A stretch of DNA of 23,151 nt, taken from the NCBI GenBank assembly GCA_023250385.1, contig JAHFAU010000011.1, positions 1 through 23,151 of the forward strand. Direction: 5' to 3'. A program made the translations under genes and the position numbers. Of this stretch, positions 7,720 to 13,939 are shown piece after piece (the first letter of the stretch is position 1; every line of letters starts with the position of its first letter). A model generated the notes under the pieces. It did no database searches, was not told the origin of the DNA, and saw only the letters and a list, made by a program, of their open reading frames with translations. This DNA comes from Anaerolineales bacterium. GTDB taxonomy: Bacteria > Chloroflexota > Anaerolineae > Anaerolineales > E44-bin32.

Positions 7720-7983
7720 ATGACTTCGCCGGCAGCAATCGTCTTTCTGTATCGCTTGATGACCCAAAGGTCAAGAAACAAACAGACCCGCAGACGGGAT
7801 CAGATTGCGGCCTGGAATAAGGCCGATAACAAGACGGAGGCCGAGTGGGAGGCCATATGGGCGGGATATCGTAGAGAAAATGAGGTGCTGACAGCCATGA
7901 TGACCCCAGAACAACGAAACAACATGCACCGTGACAACGAGGAATTTGAAGCAATGCTTCGGAAAGCGCATGAGCATGATTGA
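7720..7983 (+). CDS. Small charged helical protein (87 aa), unknown
   Basis: A strong AAGGAGAA ribosome site sits eight bases before the ATG, making this a confident gene. The product has a short hydrophobic start (IVFLYRLM), then a highly charged helical body (RSRNKQTRRRDQ ... EAEWEAIWAGYRREN ... RDNEEFEAMLRKAHEHD). It may form a short coiled coil or an amphipathic membrane-associated helix, but no family is recognised. Its end overlaps an ATG at 7970 in another frame, which opens the amber-interrupted reading frame downstream. It is part of a run of tiny same-strand genes resembling those of phages or other mobile elements. Confidence 0.65.
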   Translation: MTSPAAIVFLYRLMTQRSRNKQTRRRDQIAAWNKADNKTEAEWEAIWAGYRRENEVLTAMMTPEQRNNMHRDNEEFEAMLRKAHEHD

Positions 7984-8218
7984 AGATGTCTCGGTCGAGG
8001 ATCAATAGCGCGCTTGGAGCCGCGAACGGTTTGCTCGTACTACCGGTCAGGAGGCAGAATATCTGTGTGGCCGCGAATTCGTGAAGGTCACGCGGCAGTT
8101 TAGGGCGCGAATGCGAAGACTTGCTGAGGCCGAACGAATACGCACCGAGAACTTTCCCGCGTTCTTGGCATTGGTTCCAGCGGCATTGGCTACCATGAAA
8201 GGGGGTGATATCAAGTGA
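7970..8218 (+). pseudogene. Small reading frame interrupted by an in-frame amber codon
   Basis: From the ATG at 7970 the frame runs 12 codons, meets TAG at 8006-8008, then continues 69 codons to TGA at 8216. Residues on both sides of the TAG look coding, with charged, helix-like sequence such as RAWSRERFARTTGQEAEYLCG and RRLAEAERIRTENFPAF. The last codons are coupled by a GTGA overlap to the next small gene, which argues that this frame is or was translated. Alternatives: translation starts at CTG 8063, eight bases after a perfect AGGAGG (8049-8054); or the gene is a pseudogene by CAG-to-TAG mutation; or the amber is suppressed. No family is recognised. Confidence 0.45.
8049..8054 (+). promoter_or_regulatory. 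Perfect Shine-Dalgarno with no ATG/GTG/TTG in the coding frame at proper distance
   Basis: AGGAGG is followed after eight bases by CTG (8063), in frame with the 8009-8218 reading frame. Nearby GTG triplets (8065, 8067) lead to stops within 13 codons. This favours a non-canonical CTG start for a 51-residue product. Confidence 0.4.
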
Positions 8219-8352
8219 CCGGCGGGATAATAATCTTTGTGCTGGTAATCTTGGGACTGAGGTTCGCGGTATTTACTGGCCGGTGGAAAGCGGTGCTGCA
8301 AGTCGCGATTGTGGTCGTTGGCATCGCTGCGGTGCTCGCCCTGATAACCTAG
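8215..8352 (+). CDS. Very small membrane protein (45 aa)
   Basis: The GTG start overlaps the previous stop (GTGA) and is preceded by a strong GGGGGTGAT ribosome site, so translation is probably coupled. The 45-residue product contains two hydrophobic segments (about residues 4-20 and 27-44) separated by a short basic loop (TGRWK), predicting a two-pass membrane peptide. Such proteins occur as phage holin-like products, toxin peptides or small regulators; none can be assigned here. Ordered small genes with coupling support a real transcription unit from 7324 to 8352. Confidence 0.55.
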   Translation: MTGGIIIFVLVILGLRFAVFTGRWKAVLQVAIVVVGIAAVLALIT

Positions 8353-8383
8353 GACAGCATTAGCCCGAAGATGCGCGCAGACT

Positions 8384-8409
8384 TTTGCAGTCCCCCGGCG
8401 GACTGCAAA
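8384..8409. repeat. Perfect 10-bp stem-loop downstream of the small-gene cluster
   Basis: The arms TTTGCAGTCC and GGACTGCAAA pair perfectly around the six-base loop CCCGGC. It sits 31 bases after the 45-aa membrane protein gene. There is no T-run on the 3' side on either strand, so it is at best a weak intrinsic terminator; it could equally be a protein-binding or recombination site. A second small hairpin (GCCGCC/GGCGGC) follows at 8449-8462. Confidence 0.45.
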
Positions 8410-8565
8410 CTGCTCTCTCTGGATAGATTGATTGGAATATCTGGATAGGCCGCCCTGGCGGCTTCTCCATCTGGTATGTTGACAAAAGAGCTAATGCCTC
8501 GGATGCCTTCGGGGCTGGTATCAGCCGATAATGCTTCGTGAAAGCCGTAACATGGCGACAAATGC

Positions 8566-8976
8566 ATGGATGCTTCTCTTGCAGCGGTAATAGTCTCAGG
8601 AGCAGTTGCAATCTCGTCGCTGCTTCTAGCCCCTCTATTGAGATTGCTCACGGATTCGCAGAATTGGCGACGAACGCAAAAGGCCCAGCGCCTTCAACGG
8701 ATTGAGGACACATCAATAAACCTTCTCGGGGAACTGGCGATACTGGTTGGGCGAGATTACGACGATCCCAAACGGTCTAGGGCGCAAGTGCTCTCGAGGT
8801 TTCTTGAATGGGAACGCGCCCTATGGGGAAAATCTAAGAAGCCAGAGCAAGAACGTATTGCTGAACTTCGGGCGATCTTCAATAAGGGCAGCTTAAACGA
8901 CTACCGAGGGCAGTACGAACTCATCCTAGGGGAGGTGCTCGACCTCACGCACCTTGTAACAGATCGCCTTGATTAG
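8566..8976 (+). CDS. Membrane-anchored protein of unknown function (136 aa)
   Basis: One N-terminal transmembrane helix is predicted (about residues 4-27, ASLAAVIVSGAVAISSLLLAPLLR), followed by a charged, mainly helical cytoplasmic part. No domain is recognised. The ribosome site is weak, and the ATG at 8566 is chosen because it yields a clean membrane anchor. The stop overlaps by three bases the stop of the opposite-strand gene at 8973, so the two genes converge with no terminator between them. Similar short bacterial proteins with one helix followed by a helical tail are common in mobile or defence-rich regions, but no function follows from that. Confidence 0.6.
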   Translation: MDASLAAVIVSGAVAISSLLLAPLLRLLTDSQNWRRTQKAQRLQRIEDTSINLLGELAILVGRDYDDPKRSRAQVLSRFLEWERALWGKSKKPEQERIAELRAIFNKGSLNDYRGQYELILGEVLDLTHLVTDRLD

Positions 8977-9200
8977 AGTTGCTTGGGCTGATCGGTCGTC
9001 CTGAAAGCGCCTCGACCGGGATCGAGGGCGATACCCAAGGCTTGTTGGACACCTTCAACTGCGCGTGTTGCGGCCATCAAGGCCGCCTCAACGTCTCCGA
9101 TCTTTAGCGCCAAAGGAAAAGTCGCTGCCTGCTGCCCTTGTCCCTCGCCCTTGACGTTTTCATAAAGCCTTTGGATTTCCTGATCTGCGTTGACTGGCAT
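8973..9200 (-). CDS. Small protein of unknown function (75 aa)
   Basis: A perfect AGGAGG (9206-9211 on the complementary strand), five bases from the ATG, makes this the best-supported small gene on the minus strand in this region. The product starts MPVNADQEIQRLYENVKGEGQ and continues as a helical, alanine-rich segment (KIGDVEAALMAATRAVEGVQQALG). No cysteine cluster, signal or membrane segment is visible and no family is recognised. It converges with the gene at 8566 and diverges from the gene at 9275, with a 74-base shared upstream region. Confidence 0.65.
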   Translation of the reverse strand: MPVNADQEIQRLYENVKGEGQGQQAATFPLALKIGDVEAALMAATRAVEGVQQALGIALDPGRGAFRTTDQPKQL

Positions 9201-9274
9201 GTTATCCTCCTAGTCTGTCTCCATGCTACCACCGGCCTTGATAGTTCCTCAGTCAAATCAAACGAGTGGGGATA

Positions 9275-9553
9275 ATGGCAACCCAGTATGACTATTCCCT
9301 GATCTACGCTCCCCTGAGCTTTCAAATGACTCCCTTGGAATTCGAGGTACTCGACGCGAATCGAAAAGCTGTGGCAATCGCCAGACCTCTAGGGCAAGTC
9401 ACGGACGAGATAACGAAAGCTCTCGCACCATTGCCTGAAGGAGATTGGGAGGCCGTGTCCCATGATCTGATCCCGTTTGGAGCCTCACTCGGCATTACTT
9501 TTCTGATCAGACGACCCAAGATGGGCGAGCAAGGAATGAAGCGGCGAAGGTGA
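9275..9553 (+). CDS. Small protein of unknown function (92 aa)
   Basis: ATG 9275 is preferred over GTG 9266, because the GTGGGG of the latter then serves as the ribosome site. The product (MATQYDYSLIYAPLSFQMTP...) has a mixed alpha/beta pattern with a repeated hydrophobic rhythm, a middle segment LGQVTDEITKALAPLPEGDWEAVSHDL and a basic C-terminus (MKRRR). It is soluble, with no known motif. It lies between a divergently transcribed small gene and the toxin-antitoxin promoter and probably belongs to the same accessory patch. Confidence 0.6.
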   Translation: MATQYDYSLIYAPLSFQMTPLEFEVLDANRKAVAIARPLGQVTDEITKALAPLPEGDWEAVSHDLIPFGASLGITFLIRRPKMGEQGMKRRR

Positions 9554-9629
9554 GACCTCTAAATTCTGAGAGGAAGGGTCGCAGAGGCTGAACGGCTCGA
9601 CGAAGCGCCGCTGCGGCAAAACACGGCCC

Positions 9630-9659
9630 TTGACAAGCTATACGCCAATGGCGTATAAT
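9630..9659 (+). promoter_or_regulatory. Consensus sigma-70-type promoter of the toxin-antitoxin operon
   Basis: TTGACA (9630-9635) and TATAAT (9654-9659) are both perfect matches and separated by 18 bases, directly upstream of the toxin gene. It is the only promoter in the window with two exact consensus hexamers that I found. Confidence 0.85.
9639..9657. promoter_or_regulatory. Palindromic operator overlapping the -10 element
   Basis: TATACGCC-AAT-GGCGTATA is a perfect 8-bp inverted repeat with a three-base spacer. It fills the spacer and overlaps the first four bases of the -10 hexamer. This position is as expected for autorepression by the HTH antitoxin or the toxin-antitoxin complex. Confidence 0.75.
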
Positions 9660-9693
9660 GGTTCGGTAGGTAAGGCGCATGTGAAAGCCACCA

Positions 9694-10011
9694 GTGGAAT
9701 TCATCGAGACCACGATTTTTACACGCCGGGTGCTAGATTTGATGCCCGATGAGGAGTACCGGAAGCTACAAGCTGCGCTTTTCAACCGGCCCGATCTGGG
9801 AGGTGTGATTTCCGGCACTGGGGGCCTTCGCAAGGTGCGGTGGGGAATCCCTGGCCGAGGCAAGAGAGGCGGCGCGCGAGTGATCTACTACTATGCGCCT
9901 GCTAGAGAGCAAGTGCTCCTGCTTCTGGTTTATCCAAAGAATGAGCGCGACGACTTGTCTTCGTCACAAAAGAAGACCCTAAGGAGCATCGTAGATAAGG
10001 AGTACTCATGA
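9694..10011 (+). CDS. higB: RelE/HigB-family toxin of a type II toxin-antitoxin module
   Basis: The 105-residue protein shows the hallmarks of the HigB/RelE superfamily of ribosome-dependent mRNA endoribonucleases: a GGLRKVRW strand (residues 43-50), GKRGGARVIYYY (56-67) and LLLVYPKNERDDLS (76-89). Its length is normal for the family. It starts at GTG; no other in-frame start lies between the promoter and this codon, and the ribosome site is weak, which may keep toxin translation low. Its stop overlaps the start of the antitoxin (ATGA, 10008-10011), so toxin-first order and coupling match higBA-type loci. Confidence 0.85.
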   Translation: MEFIETTIFTRRVLDLMPDEEYRKLQAALFNRPDLGGVISGTGGLRKVRWGIPGRGKRGGARVIYYYAPAREQVLLLLVYPKNERDDLSSSQKKTLRSIVDKEYS

Positions 10012-10343
10012 AGAAGGAACTGTTCAATGAGCTTGTGGAAAGTGTTCGCGAAGGCGGTGCGATTCTACGAGGCCAGGCGAATCCGTCCCGGACCTTTGTT
10101 GTCAAGGGGGCGGACATCAAGCTTATTCGGGCGAACCACGAACTATCGCAAAGCGCGTTCGCGGCATTGCTAGGCATCAGCACAGCTACGCTCAGGAACT
10201 GGGAACAAGGACGCAGATCGCCCGAGGGGCCGGCGCGGGTGCTTCTGAACGTCGCTTCGAAACACCCCGAGGCGATATGGGATGTTGTCCGCCCAGCCGC
10301 CAGGTCACGACCGGCCACAGTTAAGGCATCTCGGAAGCGATAA
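10008..10343 (+). CDS. higA: NadS/HigA-type antitoxin with XRE helix-turn-helix
   Basis: The 111-residue protein begins LFNELVESVREGGAILRG and contains an XRE-type helix-turn-helix at about 46-76 (LSQSAFAALLGISTATLRNWEQGRR). It is followed by SPEGPARVLLNVASKHPE, the pattern of NadS-family antitoxins. It should neutralise the upstream toxin and repress the shared promoter through the palindrome overlapping the -10. The basic C-terminal tail (ARSRPATVKASRKR) is unusual and may contact DNA. A strong terminator follows 30 bases after the stop, closing a two-gene operon. Confidence 0.88.
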   Translation: MKKELFNELVESVREGGAILRGQANPSRTFVVKGADIKLIRANHELSQSAFAALLGISTATLRNWEQGRRSPEGPARVLLNVASKHPEAIWDVVRPAARSRPATVKASRKR

Positions 10344-10372
10344 CCAGATAGGGCAAGCCGCTGGTATTCAAG

Positions 10373-10399
10373 AAAAAAGCCCCTAAAAGGGGCTTTTTT
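10373..10399. terminator. Bidirectional rho-independent terminator
   Basis: AAAAAAGCCCC and GGGGCTTTTTT form a perfect stem around the loop TAAAA. The A-run and T-run make it functional on both strands. It ends the toxin-antitoxin operon. Confidence 0.93.
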
Positions 10400-10479
10400 G
10401 CAATGTATACCCCATGCGGAATGAACACTTGCAAATCATAGAATCACCCGCCCACCAATCACGGAGCAGTGAGGACCCG

Positions 10480-11072
10480 ATGACACAGCGTCGCAGCCTC
10501 TTGGTCATGGTCACGTTGCTTGCCAGCGCATGCGGGGCCGCTCCGGAACCCACCGACCTCCCGCCGGCATTGCCGACCGCGGGTGTTACCCCGGCGGCCG
10601 CGACCGCAGCCCAAACCCCATCGGCGCCGCAGCCGCCCCCACTCCCTGCCCAGGCCGGGGTTCGCTATCGGGATGAGGTCGCCGGGCTGGCGCTGGATCT
10701 TCCGGAGAGCTGGGTGATCTTCGACTCCACCCCGCGCGAGCTCGCGATCTTCCAGTCCTATCCACTGGACAAGTATGGGGGCGGCGAGACCCTCGAGGCC
10801 GCTGACACGAAATGTGACCTGGCCATCTGGCCCTCCGGTTCGACATGGACTGAGTGGCCGCCCAGATCCGGTCGGACGGCGCCTCTAACATCCTCGCGGA
10901 AAGCAGCTTGACCATGGCGAGCGGCGAGACCGCCCTCCGGTTCCACATCCAGGGCCTCGGCGAGAATGCACTGGTACTGACCGCGGTCGGCGACCGGCTG
11001 ATCTCGTTGGCCTGCTTCGGGGACTTGCAGCCGACCGACGCCATCGCGATCCCGATCCGGGCCACCGGCTAA
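10480..11072 (+). pseudogene. Lipoprotein gene with a single-base frameshift
   Basis: ATG 10480 follows GAGGA and opens a lipoprotein signal (MTQRRSLLVMVTLLASAC, Cys18), then a Pro/Ala-rich linker. A globular domain follows (YRDEVAGLALDLPESWVIFDS...) in frame up to about 10854. The sequence then continues in another frame from 10854 (AAQIRSDGASNILAESSL...LTAVGDRLISLACFGDL) to the stop at 11072. The halves join into a plausible protein of about 197 residues if one base is restored next to 10854. No slippery heptamer is seen, so programmed frameshifting is unlikely; a real inactivating deletion or a sequencing error are the two options. An alternative start at 10414 adds a non-signal stretch. 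Function unknown. Confidence 0.7.
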
Positions 11073-11085
11073 GCCAAATTGCGAG

Positions 11086-11135
11086 ATTGATTCGATTCAT
11101 TGAATCAATGAGGCCGCCCCATCGGTCGGCCTCAT
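11086..11135. terminator. Tandem stem-loops between converging genes
   Basis: Two perfect hairpins abut: ATTGATTC/GAATCAAT (8 bp, 11086-11109) and ATGAGGCCG/CGGCCTCAT (9 bp, 11108-11135). They lie between the end of the lipoprotein gene and the end of the minus-strand cluster. Neither has a T-run, so termination is inferred mainly from position. Confidence 0.5.
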
Positions 11136-11168
11136 GCCGTCGATCGCTCTGCCGCCCAGCTGCCTGAT

Positions 11169-12632
11169 CTACGCCGCCGGGATCAAGACCGCCACGACAT
11201 AGCCTAAGAACATCAAGAGCCCCGTGAATAGATGAGCGAAGATGGTCGTGGCGTTGGCGGGGATCAAGCGGTAAGGATAGGCGTGGTGACGGCGCAGCCC
11301 TTGGAAGGCCCGCCAGGCCATGGGGACCGTGAGCAGTCCCAGCAGGGTCGGCAACGGCAGCCCACCCACCGCCACCCCGGCCAGGATGGCCAGGTAGGCA
11401 GCCGCCATCAGGACCGCGTACCCGTTGATCGACATGGCCAGCGTCAGGCGGGTGATGATCGTCCGCTTGCCGGCCTTGGCGTCCCACATCCGGTCCGGGA
11501 TTTCGTTGATATACAGCACCGCCGCGATCAGCAGCCCGACTGGGACCGAGACCAGCGCGGCCTCGCCGCTCCAGTGCTGGGCCTGCACCCAATACGACCC
11601 CAGCACGATCACCGGCCCGAAGCCAAGACCGACCGCCAGTTCGCCCAAGCCGCGATGGACTAACCGAACCGGCGGGGCGGTGTATAGGAATCCCAGCCCG
11701 AAGCCTGCCAATCCAAACAGCAGCAGCTCCTGTCCTCGGAGAGCGGCCAGCACTAGCCCGACCACTGTCCCACCAATATAGAGGCCCAAGGCCAGCCGCA
11801 GCAGGCTGGCAGGTTCGATCAGGCCGCGCTGAATCAACCTCGAGCCGCCCGAAAACGGGGTCGGCGTCAGGTTCGCCTCGTCCGCCCCGCTCCGGTGGTC
11901 GAAGTAGTCGTTCATGACATTGGTGCCCAGGTGGAACAGGGCTGCCCCGAGCAGAGTCAGAATGAACAAGCCGAGGTTCAGCGCGCCGTCGCGCCAGGCG
12001 ACCGCCGTTCCCAATAGCACCGGCACAAGAGTGGCCGTGAGGAACGGCAGTCGAGTCGCATTGACGAAAAGTGCCCAGCGGGACGGCCGCGGGGTCTCTG
12101 CCCGCACCTTCCAATGGACCCGGTAAGACCCATTGCTCTTCTCGATCACGGATTCGGCCCCGACGATGTTGCAGAAGCCCTCAATCAGGCCGGTCTTGAA
12201 GCCTTCCAGCAGTCCGTTGTCCATCCGCAGGGTGAAGTGATCTGGATCCGACTCGACGATCTGGCTGGCGCCTGGGTCATTGAGAAAATAGGGGTGCACC
12301 TCGGTGCAGAAGATCTCCATCATCTTCTGCGGCCGGCCCTGCAGTTGGGCAACCAGGTTGCGGAAGATGCTGGCCCACCGCTCGACCGAGGCGACCGTAA
12401 TCTCCTCGATCAGCGAACCGTCGCCGCTGCCGAGCTGCCGATCGATGAACAGCACCGCCTCGTTGAATGAGGCCATCGGGCAGTCCTCATCCGAATCCAT
12501 CTTGCGGAAGGCGGGTGCCCCGACCTTCTGCTCCAACCGCTCCCATCCCTCAGCCCCCAGCTTGCTGCGGTAGTTGCCGTACAGCAGCTGCCAGGAAAGT
12601 GCCTTGACCGTCTGCTCTTCAATCGGCTTCAT
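11169..12632 (-). CDS. MenA-like UbiA prenyltransferase with an additional N-terminal domain
   Basis: The C-terminal 300 residues form a polytopic UbiA-family prenyltransferase. The first Asp-rich motif is NVMNDYFDHRSGAD (from residue 238) and the second is NEIPDRMWDAKAGKR (376-389). FSGGSRLIQRGLI, YTAPPVRLVHRGLGEL and GFGPVIVLGSYWVQ closely match MenA, the 1,4-dihydroxy-2-naphthoate polyprenyltransferase of menaquinone synthesis. Residues 1-185 are an extra soluble domain not found in ordinary MenA (about 300 residues). Its end (NGLLEGFKTGLIEGFCNIVGAESVIE) faintly recalls V4R or heme-NO-binding-like domains, but this is uncertain. The start is ATG 12632, because AGGAGG (12639-12644) lies six bases upstream of it. 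It is the last gene of the minus-strand cluster, 30 bases after the small prodomain-like gene. Confidence 0.85.
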   Translation of the reverse strand: MKPIEEQTVKALSWQLLYGNYRSKLGAEGWERLEQKVGAPAFRKMDSDEDCPMASFNEAVLFIDRQLGSGDGSLIEEITVASVERWASIFRNLVAQLQGRPQKMMEIFCTEVHPYFLNDPGASQIVESDPDHFTLRMDNGLLEGFKTGLIEGFCNIVGAESVIEKSNGSYRVHWKVRAETPRPSRWALFVNATRLPFLTATLVPVLLGTAVAWRDGALNLGLFILTLLGAALFHLGTNVMNDYFDHRSGADEANLTPTPFSGGSRLIQRGLIEPASLLRLALGLYIGGTVVGLVLAALRGQELLLFGLAGFGLGFLYTAPPVRLVHRGLGELAVGLGFGPVIVLGSYWVQAQHWSGEAALVSVPVGLLIAAVLYINEIPDRMWDAKAGKRTIITRLTLAMSINGYAVLMAAAYLAILAGVAVGGLPLPTLLGLLTVPMAWRAFQGLRRHHAYPYRLIPANATTIFAHLFTGLLMFLGYVVAVLIPAA

Positions 12633-12662
12633 CGAATTCCTCCTCGGCAAGAAAGCTACCCG

Positions 12663-12938
12663 CTACGTTGCGGGCCCCTTTCCCGCGCTTTGCGCCCGCA
12701 GCTCGCCAACGACCCGGATTTCAACCGGAACCCCGTCGATCTCCAGCGGCAGCAGGTCTTCCTCCCGCAGCTGGGCCGGGGGCAACTTTTGCTTGACCAT
12801 CACCACCAGCGCCACTTCCTGTCGGGCGCCACTCAGGTAGCCGACCCCGACCCCCACCACGTTGGCCTTAGCCAGCAACCTATCGGCGTTCGCCCGTGAA
12901 ACGGCCCGGGCGTGTTCCAATGCCTGCTCAGGCGTCAC
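12663..12938 (-). CDS. Stand-alone homologue of the protease N-terminal domain
   Basis: The 91-residue protein contains ANVVGVGVGYLSG, ALVVMVKQKLPPAQLREEDLLPLEIDGVPVEIRVVGELRA. It aligns along its whole length with residues 20-85 of the upstream protease (PNVVGVGTGFKE, ALVRVKVPRAGLAADELVPSSVEGIPTDVVEVGTLRAL). It has no catalytic domain. It starts at GTG and overlaps the protease stop by four bases (GTGA), so both are translated together. Likely roles are a trans-acting folding helper, inhibitor or partner of the protease; this is inference. No signal peptide is present in either protein. Confidence 0.75.
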   Translation of the reverse strand: MTPEQALEHARAVSRANADRLLAKANVVGVGVGYLSGARQEVALVVMVKQKLPPAQLREEDLLPLEIDGVPVEIRVVGELRAQSAGKGPAT

Positions 12939-13939
12939 AGCTCAATCTGCAGTGCCTCCAGCACGTCCCGGATCGGATTGTAGATCGTGGCCTGGCCCGA
13001 GCCGGCGAAGAGCAGGCCCACCCCGCGGGGGCTTTCGCCATCCACCAGCAGCGATCCCGAATCGCCGCCCTGCGACATGGGTGTGGTGACAAACTGTCCC
13101 TCGAAGCGGGCGGTCCGGTTCTCACCGTAGTTGATCGTCACCGTGGTGTCGATCACGTTGATCTGACCGGTCGTGTACCCGGTCGTGCGGCCGGATTTCC
13201 GCACCGCCATTCCCAAGCTCGGCTCCACCGTCCCCTGCACCACGCCGATGTCGAGGATCTCTGGCAGCAGATCCGCCGGATTCACTGGTTTGGCCACCGC
13301 CGCGTCCACCCGGTTAACGGCCTGAGGATTCTCTTGAATCACCCGAAGCCGATGCCGGGATCCGACCAATCGTGCCAGCCAATTCAGGATGTCTGCGACC
13401 AGTTTGGCGATGCCGCAGGTCGGCGGCTCCTGGTTGAACTGGATCTCGACAAAACGTTCCAACCGGGCGAGGGTGTCCGAACTGGGGCTACCTCCATCGA
13501 TGGCGCCGGGCTGCAGTACCGGATCGCCGACGATCGCCTGGTTGCTGTTGGCGAGCACGTGGTTGTTGGACAGTATTAGCCGTTCCCCGTTCGCCCGGTC
13601 GCGCACCACGGCCCCGAGCGTCCCAGCCGTCACCTTGAAGTGACCGACGCTGATGCCCCCCGGCGCCGGCCGCCATCGATCGGTCCGGGCTTGCAGCGCC
13701 CGCAGGGTCCCGACCTCGACCACATCGGTTGGAATGCCTTCAACCGAGGAGGGAACCAACTCATCGGCGGCGAGGCCGGCCCGTGGAACCTTCACCCGCA
13801 CGAGGGCCACCACACTCAGGTCGGCCGTGCGGCGTCCCCGAATCTCTTTGAATCCAGTTCCCACCCCGACCACATTGGGTTTTCGCAGGATGGTTTCTTT
13901 GAAGCGCTCTTTGACCTGGCTAACGCTTTCGGTTTCCAC
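12935..13939 (-). CDS. Trypsin-like (S1 fold) serine protease homologue with N-terminal NVVGVG domain
   Basis: The 334-residue protein has an N-terminal domain of about 85 residues (NVVGVGTGF...GIPTDVVEVG) and then a chymotrypsin-fold domain. Visible catalytic candidates are His127 in LILSNNHVLA, Asp212 in NRVDAAVA and Ser294 in SQGGDSGSLLV. All three motifs are intact, so it is probably active. There is no signal peptide or transmembrane helix, implying cytoplasmic location or non-classical export. This organisation resembles NAL1-like proteases. The start is GTG and overlaps the end of citrate synthase by 20 bases, and its stop overlaps the next gene, so it is embedded in the operon. A loop around 170-205 with Cys175 is longer than in compact S1 enzymes. 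Confidence 0.82.
   Translation of the reverse strand: METESVSQVKERFKETILRKPNVVGVGTGFKEIRGRRTADLSVVALVRVKVPRAGLAADELVPSSVEGIPTDVVEVGTLRALQARTDRWRPAPGGISVGHFKVTAGTLGAVVRDRANGERLILSNNHVLANSNQAIVGDPVLQPGAIDGGSPSSDTLARLERFVEIQFNQEPPTCGIAKLVADILNWLARLVGSRHRLRVIQENPQAVNRVDAAVAKPVNPADLLPEILDIGVVQGTVEPSLGMAVRKSGRTTGYTTGQINVIDTTVTINYGENRTARFEGQFVTTPMSQGGDSGSLLVDGESPRGVGLLFAGSGQATIYNPIRDVLEALQIEL

Noticed and set aside
8479..8484. Isolated TTGACA upstream of the gene at 8566
   Set aside because: No -10-like hexamer is found 16-18 bases downstream.
8349..8651. 100-codon minus-strand frame over the gap after the small-gene operon
   Set aside because: It has no good ribosome site, covers two hairpins and overlaps the start of the membrane-anchored gene.
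10885..12114. 409-codon minus-strand frame overlapping MenA
   Set aside because: It is in another frame of the same strand as the clear UbiA motifs and has an Arg/Gly-rich composition typical of a shadow frame.
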